Source: Bombyx mori (lineage: Eukaryota > Arthropoda > Insecta > Lepidoptera > Bombycidae). From it: DNA of 64,000 nt. The notes below the pieces were generated by a model. It saw nothing but the letters and a program-made list of their open reading frames with translations, did not search any database and was not told the origin of the DNA. The translations under genes and the position numbers were made by a program. Below, piece by piece: positions 60,988 through 64,000 of this stretch (the first letter of the stretch is position 1; each line of letters opens with the position of its first letter). Location: the NCBI RefSeq assembly GCF_030269925.1, contig NC_085116.1, forward strand, positions 62,001 through 126,000. Reading direction: 5' to 3'.

Positions 60988-61442
60988 TGTTCGTCGTCCA
61001 TTGGTGTCGCCGTAGCCGTACCGGGCTGACTCCGCCGTTTCTCTTCGGCGGCGCTGCTCCTCTGTTGCCTTTGTTTCGGGGGCTTGGCGCAAGCCTTGCC
61101 CCCGGAGACGTGCGCTGCAGGCCTACCGGCGCCGGCGCAGATTGTACAGTGCGGGGTGAGCGCGCAGCCCGCGGACTTGTGGCCGGTTTGGCCGCAGCGG
61201 TAGCACTCACTACTGCGGTCCACCGACGATGGGCAGCGGGCACTCACGTGGCCCAGTGCGTGGCAGCGGTAGCACTGCAGGCGCCTCGCCTCGAGGAGTT
61301 GCACGCGAAGGACGCTCCATCCGATCCGCAGCTTTTCGACGGCCAATATTTTTTTGACACCCGCTATGGGGCATCTGACCAAGACCTGGCCAGTGCCTCC
61401 GGGGCCCATTTTTATTTCCCCAACCTTCACAATGTCGGGGGG
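60984..61442 (-). pseudogene. ORF1 C-terminal fragment of second SART-like family (E15)
   Basis: About 152 codons with three zinc knuckles (CYRCHALGHVSARC, CYRCGQTGHKSAGC and CTICAGAG...H...C) and the tail TATPMDDEQ. The N-terminus with any coiled coil is lost to 5' truncation, so the element cannot make a complete ORF1 protein although ORF2 is whole. Confidence 0.88.
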
Positions 61443-61446
61443 AACC
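61433..61446. repeat. Target-site duplication of E16, left copy
   Basis: tgtcggggggaacc, 14 nt: ten bases of E15 ORF1 plus aacc. Repeated at 63792-63805. Confidence 0.92.
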
Positions 61447-63791
61447 TTTTTTTTTTTTTTTTCGGGTAGAGGGCCGAACCTCCTACGAGGTCCCCGCGCA
61501 AAAGGGGCGCGCGGGGTATGTGAGACTCAACGATCTGCATGGTGTTGTGAGCAGACCGCGGGCCCAAGGATTTTAGAGCCCACCCACTAAACGACTCCTC
61601 TGCACTCTTACACCCGACGTCCGATCCCCTCCGAGGTCAGAACCCGGATGAGGTAGGGGGGCTACCGCGGTCAACACTACAACCAGACGGCGCGGCTCAC
61701 CCCAAGGACGCCCAGCCGACGGAGCCTTCGAGGCGAATCGAAGGCTCTGAAACGTCGGCCGTCTCGGTACGGCAGCCCGTCGGGCCGCCCAGACGGTGCC
61801 GCTGGTGTCCCGGAATACCCCGCTGGACCAGAACCAGCCTGCCGGGTCGGGACGCGATACACCGTCGACCGGTCACTCTAATCACTCCACGGCGGCGCGC
61901 TAGAGTGCTGGTAGCGCGCCGCGCGGCCTCACCCCCTCAGGTCGCCCCTTGACCTTCACCGGGGGGAGGCCGCCACCTACAGGGGCCGGGACGTACGGGC
62001 GTATTCCCGCCTCCGGCCCCCGGCTCGACGGCGACGGATCGGTGCGGAAAGGGAAGAGCTCTCCCTCTCTCGCTCCGCCGCCTCCTTCTGCGAGATGGTG
62101 GACTCGCAGAAGTCGAGCATCGCCTTCCAGGACGCGTCGCTGCCGAGCATCGTAGCCACGACGCGCGGCAGCGAGAGGTCCTCTCCTATGACCGCGACGA
62201 GGGCGGCGCGTTGCTCGTCGAATCCAGAGCAACGCGCCAGCGTGTGTTCCGCTGTGTCTTCCTCGTCGCGGTCCGCGCAGTGGTGGCACTGCGCCGTCGG
62301 TTCCCTTCCGGCTATCTTAAAGAGGTACCGGCCAAAACACCCATGGCCGGTCAACATCTGCGTCAGCCGGAAGGTGAGGCATCCGCGGTCGCGGCCCACC
62401 CAGTCCGCGAGGACCGGACGGACCGCCTCGACGGTACGGAGGCCGGCCGACGGGTCCGCCAAGCGGCGAGACCACGCCTCCAGCACGGACCGCCGAGATT
62501 GGAGCCTCCGCGCTCGAACTACTCCTTCGCCGGGGCGCCCTTCCCCCCTAGAGCGGAGGTCGCTACGCCACCGGTAATCGGCAGCGAGCGCCTCCGCCTC
62601 CAGGTCCCAGGGTGGCGCCCCGGCGAGCAAGCACGCCGCCTCGAAGGAGACGGTGCGGTATCCTCGGATCGCCCTGACCGCGATCGCGCGCTGCGGGCGT
62701 CGCAGCGCCGCGACGTTCTCGCGGGTCAGGGCGTGGCACCATACGGGAGCGCCGTATAGTGCCATCGACCGCACCACCCCCATGTAGAGGCGGCGCGCCA
62801 CCTGATCGGGACCCCCGACGTTTGGAAGGAGCCGGCTCAAAGAGCCGGCCGTTGCCATCAGCCGAGGGCCCAACTTCTCAAAGTGAGCGCGGAAGTTCCA
62901 CCGACCGTCCAGTTCGAGGCCGAGGTACCGAAGACCGGTCACCCCGACCCCGACGCGGACGCCTCCGATCACGAGGTGGGCACCCACAGGCGGCGCTCGT
63001 CCCGGCCCGTGAAACATCAGGGCCTGGGTTTTGTCGAGCGCCACCTCGAGCCCCAACCGTCGGATCCTAGTGACGACGTGTGCCACGCCTGCGCACGCCA
63101 GACGGGCAGACTCCCGGTAGTCCCTCCCCGGAGCCACGACCAACGTGTCGTCGGCGTAACAGATTACGCTCAGCCCGGGGAGGGGTCCCCGAATGACGCC
63201 CCGCAGGACCCAGTCGTAGCCGATGTTCCACAGCAGGGGGCCCAGGACGGACCCCTGCGGAACACCGCGCTCGACGGGGAAGCGGTACATCACCCCACCG
63301 TGTCCGATGCACTGGATCGACCTGCCCTCGAGATAGGAGCCGATCAGTCGGCGGAGGTATGCGGGGACGCCGTGATACTCCAGCGCCCCCGCGATCACCG
63401 ACCAGGGCAGGGTGTTGAAGGCGTTCCTTACATCTAAGGATAACGCCATCGCCACCCCGCCCCGGGATACGGCTTCGTCGGAGAGGGCCCTCACGCGCAG
63501 AATCGCGTCGATAGTCGAGCGGCCCTCTCTGAAGCCGTATTGCTCCGCCGAAAGATCGGGACCCGTCTCAGTCAGGTGCCGGACGATGCGGGCCGCGACG
63601 ATCCTCTCGAGCATCTTGCCCGCTTCGTCCAGCAACACGATGGGGCGATAGCCCGCGGGTGAGTCCGCGGGGCGCCCGTCCTTCCGCAGAAGGACCAGTC
63701 TGCCCGTCTTCCATTTCGACGGGAACCGTCCCGACTCGAGGCACGCTTCGAAAAGCCCCCCGAGCCGGTCCCCTAGGGCCTCGAAGGCCAA
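61447..63791 (-). mobile_element. 5'-truncated SART copy E16, nested at E15/E17 junction
   Basis: Poly-T 61447-61462, 3' UTR 61463-61976, ORF2 to 63791, between 14-nt direct repeats carrying E15 sequence. A member of the main family thus used the boundary of the other family as its target. Confidence 0.93.
61977..63791 (-). pseudogene. SART ORF2 fragment with RT core (E16)
   Basis: About 604 codons (residues ~478-1081). Retains D597, PQGS, YADD and CCHC; lacks the endonuclease and the first RT motifs. Open to the stop at 61977. Confidence 0.9.
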
Positions 63792-63805
63792 TGTCGGGGG
63801 GAACC
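63792..63805. repeat. Target-site duplication of E16, right copy
   Basis: tgtcggggggaacc; matches 61433-61446. The two preceding a bases fit both sides, so the exact E16 end is uncertain by 2 nt. Confidence 0.92.
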
Positions 63806-64000
63806 TTTTTTTTTTTTTTTTTTTTTCGGGTAGAGGGCCGAACCTCCTACGAGGTCCCCGCGCAAAAGGGGCGCGCGGGGTATGTGAGACTCAACGATCT
63901 GCATGGTGTTGTGAGCAGACCGCGGGCCCAAGGATTTTAGGACCCACCCACTAAACGACTCCCCTGCACTCTTACACCCGACGTCCGATCCCCTCCGAGG
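63806..64000 (-). mobile_element. SART copy E17, 3' end only (runs off window)
   Basis: Poly-T of 21 (63806-63826) followed by the standard 3' UTR to the window edge. Shares with E10-side sequence the variant ggacccaccc (63950s, also near 46081). Whether it is full-length is unknown. Confidence 0.9.

Larger units (their letters stand above)
57307..61442 (-). mobile_element. Second SART-like family, copy E15, truncated in ORF1
   Basis: Same orientation and same target (poly(A) followed by GGTTAGG), but the 3' UTR (57323-57783, 461 nt) is unrelated to the other copies and the proteins are clearly divergent. Poly-T of 16 (57307-57322), ORF2 57784-60987, C-terminal part of ORF1 60984-61442. The 5' truncation is at about 61442, followed by aacc. 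It is the only member of this family in the window. Confidence 0.9.

Noticed and set aside
60988..61092. 35-residue N-terminal extension of E15 ORF2
   Set aside because: It overlaps ORF1 out of frame, is not matched in the main family, and ATG 60987 aligns with the conserved ORF2 start.
6081..64000. TRAS rather than SART assignment
   Set aside because: TRAS elements are known to insert in the opposite orientation to TTAGG. Here the poly(A) is followed by GGTTAGG and the 5' end preceded by GGTT, and TAATG joins the ORFs, both as in SART1.
1..64000. CRISPR array or bacterial repeat region
   Set aside because: The repeats are kilobase-scale retrotransposon copies with poly(A) tails and telomeric junctions; there are no short evenly spaced repeats with spacers.

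Overview
The window is a telomeric or subtelomeric retrotransposon array from an insect-type genome whose telomere repeat is TTAGG. Lepidoptera is the likeliest host, but the species cannot be read from the sequence. No host gene, tRNA or rRNA is visible. Nearly every base belongs to telomere-repeat-targeted non-LTR retrotransposons of the SART type (R1 clade). They all lie on the minus strand, with their poly(A) tails (poly-T on the + strand) facing low coordinates. Between neighbours there is only GGTT or a few TTAGG units. SART assignment rests on four things: insertion between TT and AGG in the TTAGG sense; an ORF1 with three zinc knuckles; an ORF2 with an APE-type endonuclease, a YADD reverse transcriptase and a C-terminal CCHC; and the TAATG stop-start overlap known for Bombyx SART1. 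Because TTAGG runs 5'->3' toward a chromosome end, the distal side should be to the left.

Layout, left to right (copy names used below). E0 1-6067 is full-length at its 5' end but cut by the window edge. E1 6081-7563 is truncated at both ends. E2 7573-14566 and E3 14576-21579 are full-length, intact and almost identical tandem copies. E4 21589-24241 and E5 24254-25307 are 5'-truncated. E6 25321-37399 is full-length but broken in ORF2 by a Jockey-type element on the + strand (27524-32641). E7 37413-40311, E8 40325-41096, E9 41111-42867, E10 42891-45943, E11 45948-47408, E12 47423-48729 and E13 48734-50276 are 5'-truncated. E14 50291-57282 is full-length and intact. E15 57307-61442 is a different SART-like family with complete ORF2 and partial ORF1. 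E16 61447-63791 is 5'-truncated, and E17 from 63806 runs off the right edge.

A complete SART copy here has an ~840 nt 5' UTR, ORF1 (777-786 aa), ORF2 (1081 aa), a constant 514 nt 3' UTR and a poly(A) of 14-47 nt. The two ORFs would act together: ORF1 protein packages the RNA, and ORF2 protein nicks the telomeric strand and reverse-transcribes from the 3' UTR. The junctions record the array's history. New copies have repeatedly inserted into the small TTAGG remnant at the 5' boundary of older copies, leaving 12-14 nt target duplications that carry bits of the older element. One 7,013 bp unit has also been duplicated in tandem, apparently by unequal crossing-over. Three intact copies and the low divergence suggest recent activity.
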